From the NCBI GenBank assembly GCA_030615145.1, contig JAUWZT010000077.1, positions 1 through 13,472 on the forward strand: 13,472 bases of DNA, given 5' to 3'. The position numbers and the translations under genes were made by a program. The stretch comes from Promethearchaeota archaeon (lineage in GTDB: Archaea > Asgardarchaeota > Lokiarchaeia > Sigyniarchaeales > SOKP01). The notes beneath the pieces were generated by a model. That model was not told the origin of the DNA, searched no databases, and worked only from the letters and a program-made list of their open reading frames with translations. Below are positions 6,690-13,472 of the stretch, piece after piece (the stretch's first letter is position 1; every line of letters begins with the position of its first letter).

Positions 6690-7991
6690 TTAAAAATATT
6701 TATTCAAATCTACTCTTGGGAAATCAGCTCTATCAAAACTCTTTCCTTTAGTCACAAGTGGTTTTGTTAAATCAAATCCCATTTTAGTTGTCATTTTCGT
6801 TCCCGGTTCTGCGCTAGGATCTAAACTACTTCCGGGTTCCTTATCTTTAATTATCATATTAACATCGCCTTGAAAGCGAGTTGCCATTGCCCATTCCACA
6901 GATAACGGGTCGTAAATATCAATATCTTTATCTACAATAAATATGTGTTTACAACTACTATGGCCAATAAATGCACCATCAATAGCTTTTTTACCATCTT
7001 CTTCTGACTTTTTATCAATTTGTACAATTGCATGTAACCATGAACATCCTCCAGGATTTATATTAACATCTAAGCATTTAACTCCAGTTTCGTTCACTTT
7101 ATTGAAAATAGTTGGTTCTCTTGGCATACCCATCAATATTTTATGCTCAAGCGCACCGGGTAATAAGGCTTGCCAAATCGCGTCCTTTCTATGAGTTATT
7201 TTTTTCACTTCAAAAACGGGTTCTTCTCTCACAACATCATAAGTTTCTGTTAAGTCGACAAAAGGGCCTTCAGCGTGTTTTTCTTCTAAATAGACCCGCC
7301 CTTCTAATACAAATTCTGCTTCTGCAGGGATTAAAAGATCAACTGAATTTGCTTTAACAACTTTTATTGGTTCTAATGCATTTGCAATTTGTAATTCATC
7401 AACTCCAATATCCACAGAAGTAGCTCCAGCAATTAGAATGTTGGGAGTGTTACCTATACAAAAAGCAACGTCTAATTCACTATTTTTTTCTAAAAATGTA
7501 TGAAAATGACGACCTCTAACTATTCGAGTAGAAAATTTGTCTTTGGAAAATTGCATAGCCCGATGAAAATCCATGTTTTGTCCATAATCAGGGTCTCTTG
7601 TGATTACGACAGCAGAACTTATGTAATTCCCGCCGTCCTTTTCGCAATGAAATAAAATTGGTAATTTATCTAAATCTACGCTTGATTCTATAACTTCTTG
7701 ACAAAGAGCGTTTGATACGATATCTGGTTCTGAGCGTTCAGTAATTGCTTTTGAAAGCATTGGTATGATGTCTGCGGGAGTTACATTGAAATACGAAGCA
7801 ATTACATTCTTAGTACAGAACATGTTGCCAACCAACCTGAATTCAGATTCTTTAACATTATTAAACATCAAGGGGGTTGGTTCTTTCTCTTTTAATATTC
7901 CAGAAATCTCTAAATTTTTCGAAGTCTCGACATCTACTTTTTGAAGGAGTCCTTTTTCATCAATTTTTTTTATATAATCTCTAAATCCCAT
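6690..7991 (-). CDS. UbiD-family decarboxylase, probable anhydromevalonate phosphate decarboxylase
   Basis: Prenylated-FMN-dependent decarboxylase predicted to convert trans-anhydromevalonate 5-phosphate to isopentenyl phosphate. The 433 residues fit the family. Landmarks are DFHRAMQ (141-147), RGRHFH, an acidic stretch AEAEFVLEGRVYLEE (223-237, which supplies the conserved active-site Glu/Arg set), EGPFVDLTETYD (241-252), EPVFEVKKITHR and PGALEHKILMGMPRE. The start is ATG at 7991 (MGFRDYI, the usual beginning of UbiD proteins), with only a weak GAG upstream. A 90-nt gap separates it from HMG-CoA reductase, and 19 nt from the dehydratase large subunit. UbiD relatives act on many aromatic and acrylic acids. 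The substrate is inferred from the dehydratase and isopentenyl phosphate kinase genes in the same cluster, and the cofactor supply from ubiX at 1643-2212. Confidence 0.93.
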   Translation of the reverse strand: MGFRDYIKKIDEKGLLQKVDVETSKNLEISGILKEKEPTPLMFNNVKESEFRLVGNMFCTKNVIASYFNVTPADIIPMLSKAITERSEPDIVSNALCQEVIESSVDLDKLPILFHCEKDGGNYISSAVVITRDPDYGQNMDFHRAMQFSKDKFSTRIVRGRHFHTFLEKNSELDVAFCIGNTPNILIAGATSVDIGVDELQIANALEPIKVVKANSVDLLIPAEAEFVLEGRVYLEEKHAEGPFVDLTETYDVVREEPVFEVKKITHRKDAIWQALLPGALEHKILMGMPREPTIFNKVNETGVKCLDVNINPGGCSWLHAIVQIDKKSEEDGKKAIDGAFIGHSSCKHIFIVDKDIDIYDPLSVEWAMATRFQGDVNMIIKDKEPGSSLDPSAEPGTKMTTKMGFDLTKPLVTKGKSFDRADFPRVDLNKYF

Positions 7992-8081
7992 AAAACTCGT
8001 CTCAAAATTTTATTTATCGTGATGCAATTATCAATTATATTGCTTTTTATTAGAGAAGTTTATGAAACACTTTTTATAAAA

Positions 8082-9374
8082 CTAAAGGTTTTTACTTTTA
8101 ACTATTTCCTTTAAAACTTCCTTTGCGTAATCTACTCTTATTTTTTTATCTTCTACTATTTTATTTGCAACCTCTTCAATCAAATTATCGGGTACACCAG
8201 CTAACCTCGCTATATTATGAGAATGTAGCACCATATGTCCCTTCTGTATCCCTTCCGCGGCTAAGGCTCTTAAGGCGGCTACATTCTGGGCTAAACCTAA
8301 CGCCGCAGCAATTTGAGATAACTCTTCTGCACTCTTAACTCCTAAGATTTTCAGTGCTAAACGTGCCATTGGATGAATTTTTGTCATTCCTCCAACAATT
8401 CCAAGAGCTAGAGGAACTTCTATCTCGCCAACTAAATTACCGTCTGAGTCTGATTTAAATTTCGTAAGGGGTTTGTATTTACCACTCAAGGAAGCATAAG
8501 CGTGAGCTCCTGCTTCAATAGCACGAGTGTCATTTCCTGTTGCTAAAGTTAACGCAATTATTCCATTCATTATCCCTTTATTATGAGTCGTTGCCCTATA
8601 GGGATCGGCGAGCGCAAATTCATAAGCGTTTAAAATGCCCTCAACTACTTCTTCTCCACCTAATAAATTCTTATCAAATATTGCTTTACATTTCGCAATT
8701 CGATGTGTAGCCAAGTTGGATACGATTCGCAGATATATCTTCCCTTCACTAATTTCTTCTATATAAGGACTTACGGCTTCAGCCATAGTATTTACTACAT
8801 TAGCACCCATAGCGTCCAATACATTAACCAGAAGGTGAAGGATTACCATTTTCCCTTTTCTTGTTTCTATTTCTCGAATCTCTATATCTAGAGCACCACC
8901 GCCTAGCTTATTTAGTAAAGGGTCTTGCTCATTTGCAATTTTTAAGATTTTTTCCTTATTTCTCTCTAAAATTTCCTTAGCAGCAGCAATATTTTTTAAT
9001 TGAGTTATTTGGATTTGAGAAATCATGATTGATTTAACTTCTTCAGATTGAAAACCCCCGTTTTTTCTTGCTATCTTAGCTGCGTTAGAAGCAGCGGCCA
9101 CAACCGAAGGTTCTTCAATCACCATGGGCAAAATATAATCTTTTCCGTTGATCCTAAAGTTTAAAGCAATACCCAAGGGCAATTGATAACTCCCAATTAC
9201 ATTTTCTATTAATGTGTCAATTTGAGTGGGCGTAAAATACCCCAAAGCTTGCAATAGTTTAATTTCTTCGTGTTTTAAGTTAATTAATTTAGCTAATTGA
9301 TGTTGGCGTTCTTCTAAGGATAATTTATAAAAACCCGAAATATCTGAACGAATTTCTTGCATCTTTTTATTCAT
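8082..9374 (-). CDS. Hydroxymethylglutaryl-CoA reductase, class II
   Basis: Reduces HMG-CoA to mevalonate with two NAD(P)H, the committed step of the pathway. The 430 residues without a membrane anchor and the motif set match the class II (Pseudomonas mevalonii-like) enzymes. Motifs are EEPSVVAAASNAAK with Glu88, DAMGANVVNTMAEA (187-200), DPYRATTHNKGIMNG with the catalytic Lys266, GNDTRAIEAGAHA with Asp282, and GIQKGHMVLH with His380. Spacing between these residues closely follows the bacterial class II enzymes. Most archaea use class I; class II in an archaeon points to an old transfer or a lineage such as Archaeoglobales, Thermoplasmata or Asgard groups. The start is ATG at 9374 with no Shine-Dalgarno and a TATA box at the right distance for a leaderless message, so it may be transcribed separately from HMG-CoA synthase. 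Confidence 0.97.
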   Translation of the reverse strand: MNKKMQEIRSDISGFYKLSLEERQHQLAKLINLKHEEIKLLQALGYFTPTQIDTLIENVIGSYQLPLGIALNFRINGKDYILPMVIEEPSVVAAASNAAKIARKNGGFQSEEVKSIMISQIQITQLKNIAAAKEILERNKEKILKIANEQDPLLNKLGGGALDIEIREIETRKGKMVILHLLVNVLDAMGANVVNTMAEAVSPYIEEISEGKIYLRIVSNLATHRIAKCKAIFDKNLLGGEEVVEGILNAYEFALADPYRATTHNKGIMNGIIALTLATGNDTRAIEAGAHAYASLSGKYKPLTKFKSDSDGNLVGEIEVPLALGIVGGMTKIHPMARLALKILGVKSAEELSQIAAALGLAQNVAALRALAAEGIQKGHMVLHSHNIARLAGVPDNLIEEVANKIVEDKKIRVDYAKEVLKEIVKSKNL

Positions 9375-9391
9375 ATTAATCTTAATTTGAA

Positions 9392-9401
9392 TTTATTTAT
9401 A
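9392..9401 (-). promoter_or_regulatory. TATA box of a leaderless promoter for HMG-CoA reductase
   Basis: On the minus strand, TATAAATAAA begins 27 bases before the A of the ATG at 9374. That is the archaeal TATA-to-start spacing, so transcription would begin at or next to the ATG. No Shine-Dalgarno is present, which fits a leaderless message. Confidence 0.5.
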
Positions 9402-9512
9402 TCATCTTCTAATTGTCTTGCCTTAGATAATTTTGAACTATTGATTAATAGGAAGGTGAAAAATAGAAGATGTCATTATTTAACTATAATTTTAAAACAT
9501 AAATTTAAGATC

Positions 9513-9562
9513 TTGGGGGGAAATCTTAGCCGATATCGAGCATTGGACCCCATTACCCCCAA
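9513..9562 (-). other. GC-rich stem-loop at the 3' end of HMG-CoA synthase
   Basis: TTGGGGG (9513-9519) and CCCCCAA (9556-9562) are perfect complements around a 36-nt loop that holds the palindrome CGATATCG (9531-9538). The block stands out in AT-rich surroundings and begins in the last codons of the HMG-CoA synthase gene. On the minus strand it is followed by U-rich sequence. It could end or process that transcript, or act as a 3' structure between the two genes. Confidence 0.35.
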
Positions 9563-11184
9563 ACTTTTTGAACTGGAACATACAATGGACTCCAATTTAA
9601 TAAACCAATAGCGTTATAGTTTGTTTCTTCTTTATTTTCAAGGCGCCTGATCTCGTACTCTAAACAAGCTCCCTGTTTAACGTTAGCAGCAATCCTTACT
9701 AAACCGTTATAAAGGTAGTTAAGATTGTTTTCGTTATGATTTACTATAGGTTCTGACTTTAACACCGCATATAGTGGAAAAAACTTCTCGTGTAAGCCAG
9801 AGTGACCTTTTGGACAATGGTTTAAACCTTCTATATTAGGAAGAATGCATCCTTCGTCGCAAAAATGAAGAGTAAAACCTCTCTTATTATTCTTTTCGTG
9901 TTCGACTATTTCTCCTAAAACTGTTTTCGGTAAGAATTCATCTGCCTTTATCTTCTCATACTCTTGTATAGTCTTGCGTTCTTTATTTTCTATAAAATCA
10001 TTAATCTGGGGATGTTGGCTTACAATTTCTTTAAATCTTTTCTGTACTTTTAGTAATCCAGAAATGCAAGTAGCTCCTGAGCCGTAAGAACCGAAATAGA
10101 TGACATCGTTAACGTGACTATATTCTTCCATTATGAAGACTATTTGGCTCCAGATGCTCGCGTTGTAGCTGTTCCCAAAATGCGAAGGCACTCTTAATTG
10201 TGGAAGAACTTTACTTTTAACATTTGCTATAAGTTTGTTTGATATGGTCTCTAATGTTTCGGAGGAATAACCCCTCTCTTTCAGTTTCAAATATAACCAC
10301 TCTGGTAAAACAGTAATATCGTGCATAAAAGAATCAAGCTTCTTAAGGATGGACGATTTTATTTTATTTTTTTTAACCTTTGGAAGGTACTGAATATGTT
10401 TTATCCAGCGTTTTTGGATTATCTGTTGCATAATTTTTATTGGTAGTTTAGAAAAAGGTGCGTGAAATGTGTAGTAATCAGCGTGAAAATCCCCTATATT
10501 ATTAATTAAATCGTCGTATGCTTTTAATTGAAAATTGAGATAAGTTTTTACTGAATAATGACCAAAAACTTTAGCGTTTTTTTCATTAGCGGGGCGGAAA
10601 AAATCGTCTACATTTCCTGATACTTTCCCAAACTTTTCACCAAAGGTCGCAACCCTAGGGTTTTTTGAAATAACTAAAGCAATTGCTCCTGAACCTTGAG
10701 TAGCCTCACTTGGACTGCCTAGTTGATACGAAGAAATATCAACACTTATGACAAGAGCTTTTTTTATAATCTCTTTTTCTACCAAAGCAATCGCGTTGAG
10801 AAGGGCTAAAGTTCCACCAGCGCACGCGTTATAAACATCTTGACAAACTGAATTGGGTGAAATCCCTAACAATTCGGCGAAGATGTTTGAAACCGACTTT
10901 ACTGCATAAGTTATTGTCTCTGTTCCTACGAATAACGCATCAACGCTTTTAGGAGATATGCCTCCCTTTACTAACGCTTGATATCCTGCCTTCACTCCTA
11001 GAGAAATGATATCCTCGTTAACCTCTGGTATTCTCATTTCTATTGCCATAAGACCCTTTTTGTATTTATTAGGATCTATTTTCCGCTCAACAGCAAGATC
11101 TTTTAACTTGAGGAAATATTTAGGGGCATAAAACCCTACACTATCGATGCCGATATCGGAAAACAAATGGTCGTTGCTTAACAT
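9553..11184 (-). CDS. Hydroxymethylglutaryl-CoA synthase with Cys-containing C-terminal extension
   Basis: Condenses acetyl-CoA with acetoacetyl-CoA to HMG-CoA (thiolase fold). The active-site set is present: Glu89 in VGTET, Cys121 in NACAGGT, His241 in FHAPFSKLP, then GNSYNASI (337-344) and FGSYGSGA (364-371). Also seen are SVGFYAPKYFLKLKDLA (15-31) and ATQGSGAIALVI. At 543 residues it is much longer than the roughly 350-residue archaeal enzymes. There is an insert around residues 255-325 and a C-terminal part after about 435 with Cys442, Cys446, Cys457 and His461, then a segment (GLVRIAANVKQGACLEYEIRR) that could be an OB-like strand set. Archaeal HMG-CoA synthases often work with a separate DUF35 zinc-ribbon/OB protein. 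This tail may be a built-in equivalent, but that is speculation. The start is ATG at 11184. First gene of the minus-strand cluster. Confidence 0.95.
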   Translation of the reverse strand: MLSNDHLFSDIGIDSVGFYAPKYFLKLKDLAVERKIDPNKYKKGLMAIEMRIPEVNEDIISLGVKAGYQALVKGGISPKSVDALFVGTETITYAVKSVSNIFAELLGISPNSVCQDVYNACAGGTLALLNAIALVEKEIIKKALVISVDISSYQLGSPSEATQGSGAIALVISKNPRVATFGEKFGKVSGNVDDFFRPANEKNAKVFGHYSVKTYLNFQLKAYDDLINNIGDFHADYYTFHAPFSKLPIKIMQQIIQKRWIKHIQYLPKVKKNKIKSSILKKLDSFMHDITVLPEWLYLKLKERGYSSETLETISNKLIANVKSKVLPQLRVPSHFGNSYNASIWSQIVFIMEEYSHVNDVIYFGSYGSGATCISGLLKVQKRFKEIVSQHPQINDFIENKERKTIQEYEKIKADEFLPKTVLGEIVEHEKNNKRGFTLHFCDEGCILPNIEGLNHCPKGHSGLHEKFFPLYAVLKSEPIVNHNENNLNYLYNGLVRIAANVKQGACLEYEIRRLENKEETNYNAIGLLNWSPLYVPVQKVWG

Positions 11185-11488
11185 TAGGGATCTCTCTTTT
11201 AACGCTGGTTCTAATTGGTTCGATTGATAAATTGATTTTAAAAAAGTAATGTTTATTTAATAAAAAACTTATCTAAGTTAAATTACTTTTATTAAGTGAG
11301 GTAGTTATATAATATTTCTTAAATTTCTAATAATATCAACAGTTCAAATTCTTAAAAGTGGTAATAAGACAAAAATTTGAATTGTAATTCAAAAAATAAA
11401 AATTTATAATAGATAAATTTCATTATTCCTATTAATAGTAGTATCAATTGTAGTAATTGTAATAATTTCTCTAAGGGTTTAAATTATC
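11185..11488. promoter_or_regulatory. Divergent promoter region between HMG-CoA synthase and cis-prenyltransferase
   Basis: This is 304 bases, very AT-rich, with no credible gene. On the minus strand TTAAATAA (about 11254-11262) could serve HMG-CoA synthase, leaving a leader of about 45 nt. On the plus strand TTTATAAT (11403-11410) could serve the prenyltransferase, with AAGGG (11473-11477) as a weak ribosome site. A nested inverted repeat (11242-11290) lies on the HMG-CoA synthase side and overlaps its TATA-like sequence, so it is a candidate operator. Confidence 0.4.
11242..11290. repeat. Nested inverted repeat upstream of HMG-CoA synthase
   Basis: The outer arms AAAAGTAAT (11242-11250) and ATTACTTTT (11282-11290) are perfect 9-base complements. 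Between them is the tight palindrome AACTTATCTAAGTT (11266-11279), 6 bp with a 2-base centre. AT-richness raises the chance of coincidence, but the arms flank the TATA-like element, which suits a repressor site. Confidence 0.35.
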
Positions 11489-12214
11489 TTGGAAGAATTA
11501 AAGGACATACCCGCAAATAATTTGCCTAAGCACATTGGTTTAATTCTAGACGGTAATCGTAGATGGGCAAAAAAAAATATGCTTGAAGCAAATGTGGGCC
11601 ATTTAATAGGGTACGAGAATTTAAAGGATAGGTTATTTGACTTCTTTGACGCAGGAATTCATTATTTGAGCATTTATGCCTTGTCGCTTGAAAATGCACG
11701 GAAGAGAAGTGTTAACGAACTTAAATATATTTTTAAGATAATTTTAAAAGCAGTGGACACGGTAATAAGTGAATCAACTGTAAGAGAAGAGAAAGTCAAA
11801 TTTAACGTAATTGGCCGAGTACATTTGCTACCTGAAGATGTCCGGGAGAAAATCAAAGAATTAATTGAATTTACAAAGGACCATAACCAAAATTTCATTA
11901 ACTTGTGCATTATGTATGACGGCCAAGAAGAAATCGTAGACGCTATGAAAAAGATAATGGAGGATAAAATAAATTCCGAAGATATTACGCGAGATTTAAT
12001 CAAGAGTTATTTATATACGAAAAATTTTCCTGAGGTAGATTACATAATTCGCACTGGCATGGACGATGGCGCTAGAATCTCGGGATTTCTGTTATGGGAC
12101 GCATCTTATGCAGAGTTCAAATTTAGAACTGATTTATGGCCTGATTATAATAAAGAAATGATAATTGAAGATATCAAAGATTACATGAGGAGAAATAGAA
12201 GAAAGGGTAAATGA
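11489..12214 (+). CDS. uppS: Cis-prenyltransferase (undecaprenyl/polyprenyl diphosphate synthase family)
   Basis: Adds IPP units in cis to an allylic diphosphate, making the long polyprenyl carrier lipid used in archaeal protein and envelope glycosylation. The 241 residues are typical. Motifs are PKHIGLILDGNRRWAKK with the catalytic Asp21, GHLIGYENLK, YALSLENARKRS, CIMYDGQEEI, and the C-terminal IPP-binding block RTGMDDGARISGFLLWDASYAEFKF followed by WPDY. The start is TTG at 11489, 11 nt after AAGGG. In-frame ATC (11486) and ATT (11483) codons stand at more usual spacing, and an in-frame TAA precedes them, so the true start lies within these three codons. It diverges from the mevalonate genes, whose product it uses. 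The product chain length cannot be read from the sequence. Confidence 0.95.
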   Translation: MEELKDIPANNLPKHIGLILDGNRRWAKKNMLEANVGHLIGYENLKDRLFDFFDAGIHYLSIYALSLENARKRSVNELKYIFKIILKAVDTVISESTVREEKVKFNVIGRVHLLPEDVREKIKELIEFTKDHNQNFINLCIMYDGQEEIVDAMKKIMEDKINSEDITRDLIKSYLYTKNFPEVDYIIRTGMDDGARISGFLLWDASYAEFKFRTDLWPDYNKEMIIEDIKDYMRRNRRKGK

Positions 12215-12294
12215 AAAAGAAATGAAGTTTTCTTTTTGTAAAAATTTAAAATCAATAAATTTTATATTGTTGATACTAAGGTAAAATGGCACTT

Positions 12295-12339
12295 TTACGC
12301 ATACATTATTAATTCGTAATAAATATCTGTTATGCGTAA
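12295..12339. repeat. Nested inverted repeat (cruciform-like) after the cis-prenyltransferase gene
   Basis: The outer arms TTACGCATA (12295-12303) and TATGCGTAA (12331-12339) are perfect 9-base complements. The inner arms TTATTA (12306-12311) and TAATAA (12317-12322) close on the loop ATTCG. The outer arms contain GC bases, unlike the surrounding DNA. The element lies 38 bases before the next ATG and about 80 bases after the previous stop. It could be an operator for the downstream gene, or a 3' structure for the upstream one. Confidence 0.5.
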
Positions 12340-12376
12340 TTAATAGAAATATTAAATCTAAATAATATACACTAAT

Positions 12377-13472
12377 ATGGCTATCTCAGACGCTAATCAA
12401 ATAATCTCCATAACTATAAAAAAATTTCCTCAAAATCTTCTAATTCCTAACTTAAAAAATTCTGTTTCCTTAGAAGTAGTGAACTATTCTAAAAAGGAGG
12501 AACATTTTAAATTTGTTTTTGAGGGAGAAAATCTAGAGATTGAGGTTAAACCAGACGAGTTCAACAAAGAAGTTCTATTTAAACCGGGAGAAACTAAGAA
12601 AATTGATTTAGCGTTGAAACCAACCACTAATGGATACGGAAAATTAACAATTAATGCCTATTGGATGAAATTGGTCGAATATATGGTAGATGTACAAAAG
12701 GTTAGAGAGACAATTTCTGCGAGTAAAATAAATAAAATTTTGAAAAAGATACAAGTTCTCAAATTCGATGATGGCAATGGTTTTAACTCAAAAGACTTTT
12801 TTATAACCTCTAGTAAAAATGAAGTTAAGAAAATTGAGAAGGAAATTAAAGATTTAATAAAAAATTATAGCGAGACACAAGAAAACTCACAAAATTCCGA
12901 TACACCTTTATTAAAGGGAGGCATTGGGGTTAGGCTTGTTGAAATTGATAGCCAATTAAGGGTTCTAGCAAAATCATATCTCTCGATAGGTGATTTTTTT
13001 AAGGCGTTAGAAAGCTCGTTAAAACTATCCGATGAAGGAGAAAAAATAAAATTTTATTATAACTTAATTAGGGCTAATGCAACAGTTAATTTAGACGCTA
13101 CTTTAGAAGTTATTAAAAAATTAAACGATAATAATAAAAAAAATCAGATAATAGAAAAAATAGCGCTTGACTTACTAAAAACTAATCAAGATCACGTTAT
13201 TAGGGTTCTTTCTTTTATAGACGACGCTTCATTAAAGGAAAAAGTACTTATTAACATCATTAGCAAATCTCTGGAAAATGGTTTTAATTTAGCTCTTAAA
13301 TTTTCCGAGTCTATTGAAGATGAGATCGTTAAAATTAAAGTATTATTTAAAATCATAAAAAAATTACATGAAAAAAATAATAATGCAGTAATTCTTAAAA
13401 TTATAAATCAAATCAATCAAATTATTCTCAATTCTAATAAAATTGTTTTATCAGCTAAAAATTATAAAAATC
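12377..13472 (+). CDS. Unrecognised protein, 5' part: beta-rich N-terminal domain plus helical repeats
   Basis: The frame is open from ATG 12377 to the window edge, 365 codons seen with no stop, so the gene is cut by the window. I do not recognise the family. Residues about 10-115 look beta-rich, with alternating hydrophobic positions (SVSLEVVNYSKKEEHFKFVF, FKPGETKKIDLALKP, YGKLTINAYWM), as in an Ig-like sandwich. After a Lys/Glu- and Asn-rich linker, residues from about 190 (LVEIDSQLRVLAKSYLSIGDFFKALESSL) are helical and resemble TPR or similar alpha-solenoid repeats, continuing to the edge. There is no signal peptide or membrane segment, so a cytosolic scaffold or adaptor is plausible. There is no Shine-Dalgarno; a leaderless start is likely. 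It is very rich in Lys, Asn and Ile. A link to the mevalonate cluster is not evident. Confidence 0.8.
   Translation, partial: MAISDANQIISITIKKFPQNLLIPNLKNSVSLEVVNYSKKEEHFKFVFEGENLEIEVKPDEFNKEVLFKPGETKKIDLALKPTTNGYGKLTINAYWMKLVEYMVDVQKVRETISASKINKILKKIQVLKFDDGNGFNSKDFFITSSKNEVKKIEKEIKDLIKNYSETQENSQNSDTPLLKGGIGVRLVEIDSQLRVLAKSYLSIGDFFKALESSLKLSDEGEKIKFYYNLIRANATVNLDATLEVIKKLNDNNKKNQIIEKIALDLLKTNQDHVIRVLSFIDDASLKEKVLINIISKSLENGFNLALKFSESIEDEIVKIKVLFKIIKKLHEKNNNAVILKIINQINQIILNSNKIVLSAKNYKN

Noticed and set aside
11674..12003. Minus-strand open frame inside the cis-prenyltransferase gene
   Set aside because: It runs opposite well-conserved codons of the prenyltransferase and has no recognisable protein features.
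1..13472. CRISPR arrays, tRNA/rRNA genes, insertion sequences
   Set aside because: No regularly spaced repeats, cloverleaf or rRNA signature, transposase motif or terminal inverted repeats with target duplication were seen on either strand.

Overview
The window is an AT-rich stretch of an archaeal genome. A TATA-binding protein gene, leaderless-looking genes with TATA-like boxes, and the full archaeal 'modified' mevalonate pathway (phosphomevalonate dehydratase plus anhydromevalonate-phosphate decarboxylase, instead of the eukaryotic phosphomevalonate kinase and diphosphomevalonate decarboxylase) place it in Archaea. The acyl-CoA dehydrogenase, the class II HMG-CoA reductase and the large hypothetical protein at the right edge would suit an Asgard-like lineage. 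That finer placement is an inference.

Left edge (1-2212): the 3' part of an acyl-CoA dehydrogenase gene (+), then a TBP gene (-), then a UbiX-type flavin prenyltransferase gene (+) diverging from TBP. Centre (2206-11184, all minus strand, read right to left): HMG-CoA synthase, class II HMG-CoA reductase, a UbiD-family decarboxylase, the large and small aconitase-X type dehydratase subunits, mevalonate kinase, and a fused isopentenyl phosphate kinase / type 2 IPP isomerase. Right side: a divergent cis-prenyltransferase gene (+, 11489-12214), then the 5' part of an unrecognised protein gene (+, from 12377) that runs off the window.

Together the genes take acetoacetyl-CoA + acetyl-CoA to HMG-CoA, mevalonate, mevalonate 5-phosphate, trans-anhydromevalonate 5-phosphate, isopentenyl phosphate, IPP and DMAPP. 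UbiX supplies the prenylated-FMN cofactor of the decarboxylase, and the cis-prenyltransferase uses the products for long polyprenyl chains. Acetoacetyl-CoA thiolase and geranylgeranyl diphosphate synthase are not in the window.

The most unusual feature is in mevalonate kinase. Its universal N-terminal motif is encoded in two different frames: GKTILFGE, then 31 nt, then HFVVYG. Exact removal of the 31 nt (5015-5045) restores the motif. The RNA around it can fold into a near-canonical bulge-helix-bulge with both required cut sites in the expected bulge positions. I therefore propose a short archaeal-type mRNA intron. The restored frame has no AUG/GUG/UUG start; it begins with ACG directly after the upstream stop codon, behind a good Shine-Dalgarno. 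Other points of note are the kinase-isomerase fusion, a Gln-to-His change at a conserved isomerase position, a likely AUU start for TBP, and two nested inverted repeats in intergenic DNA.
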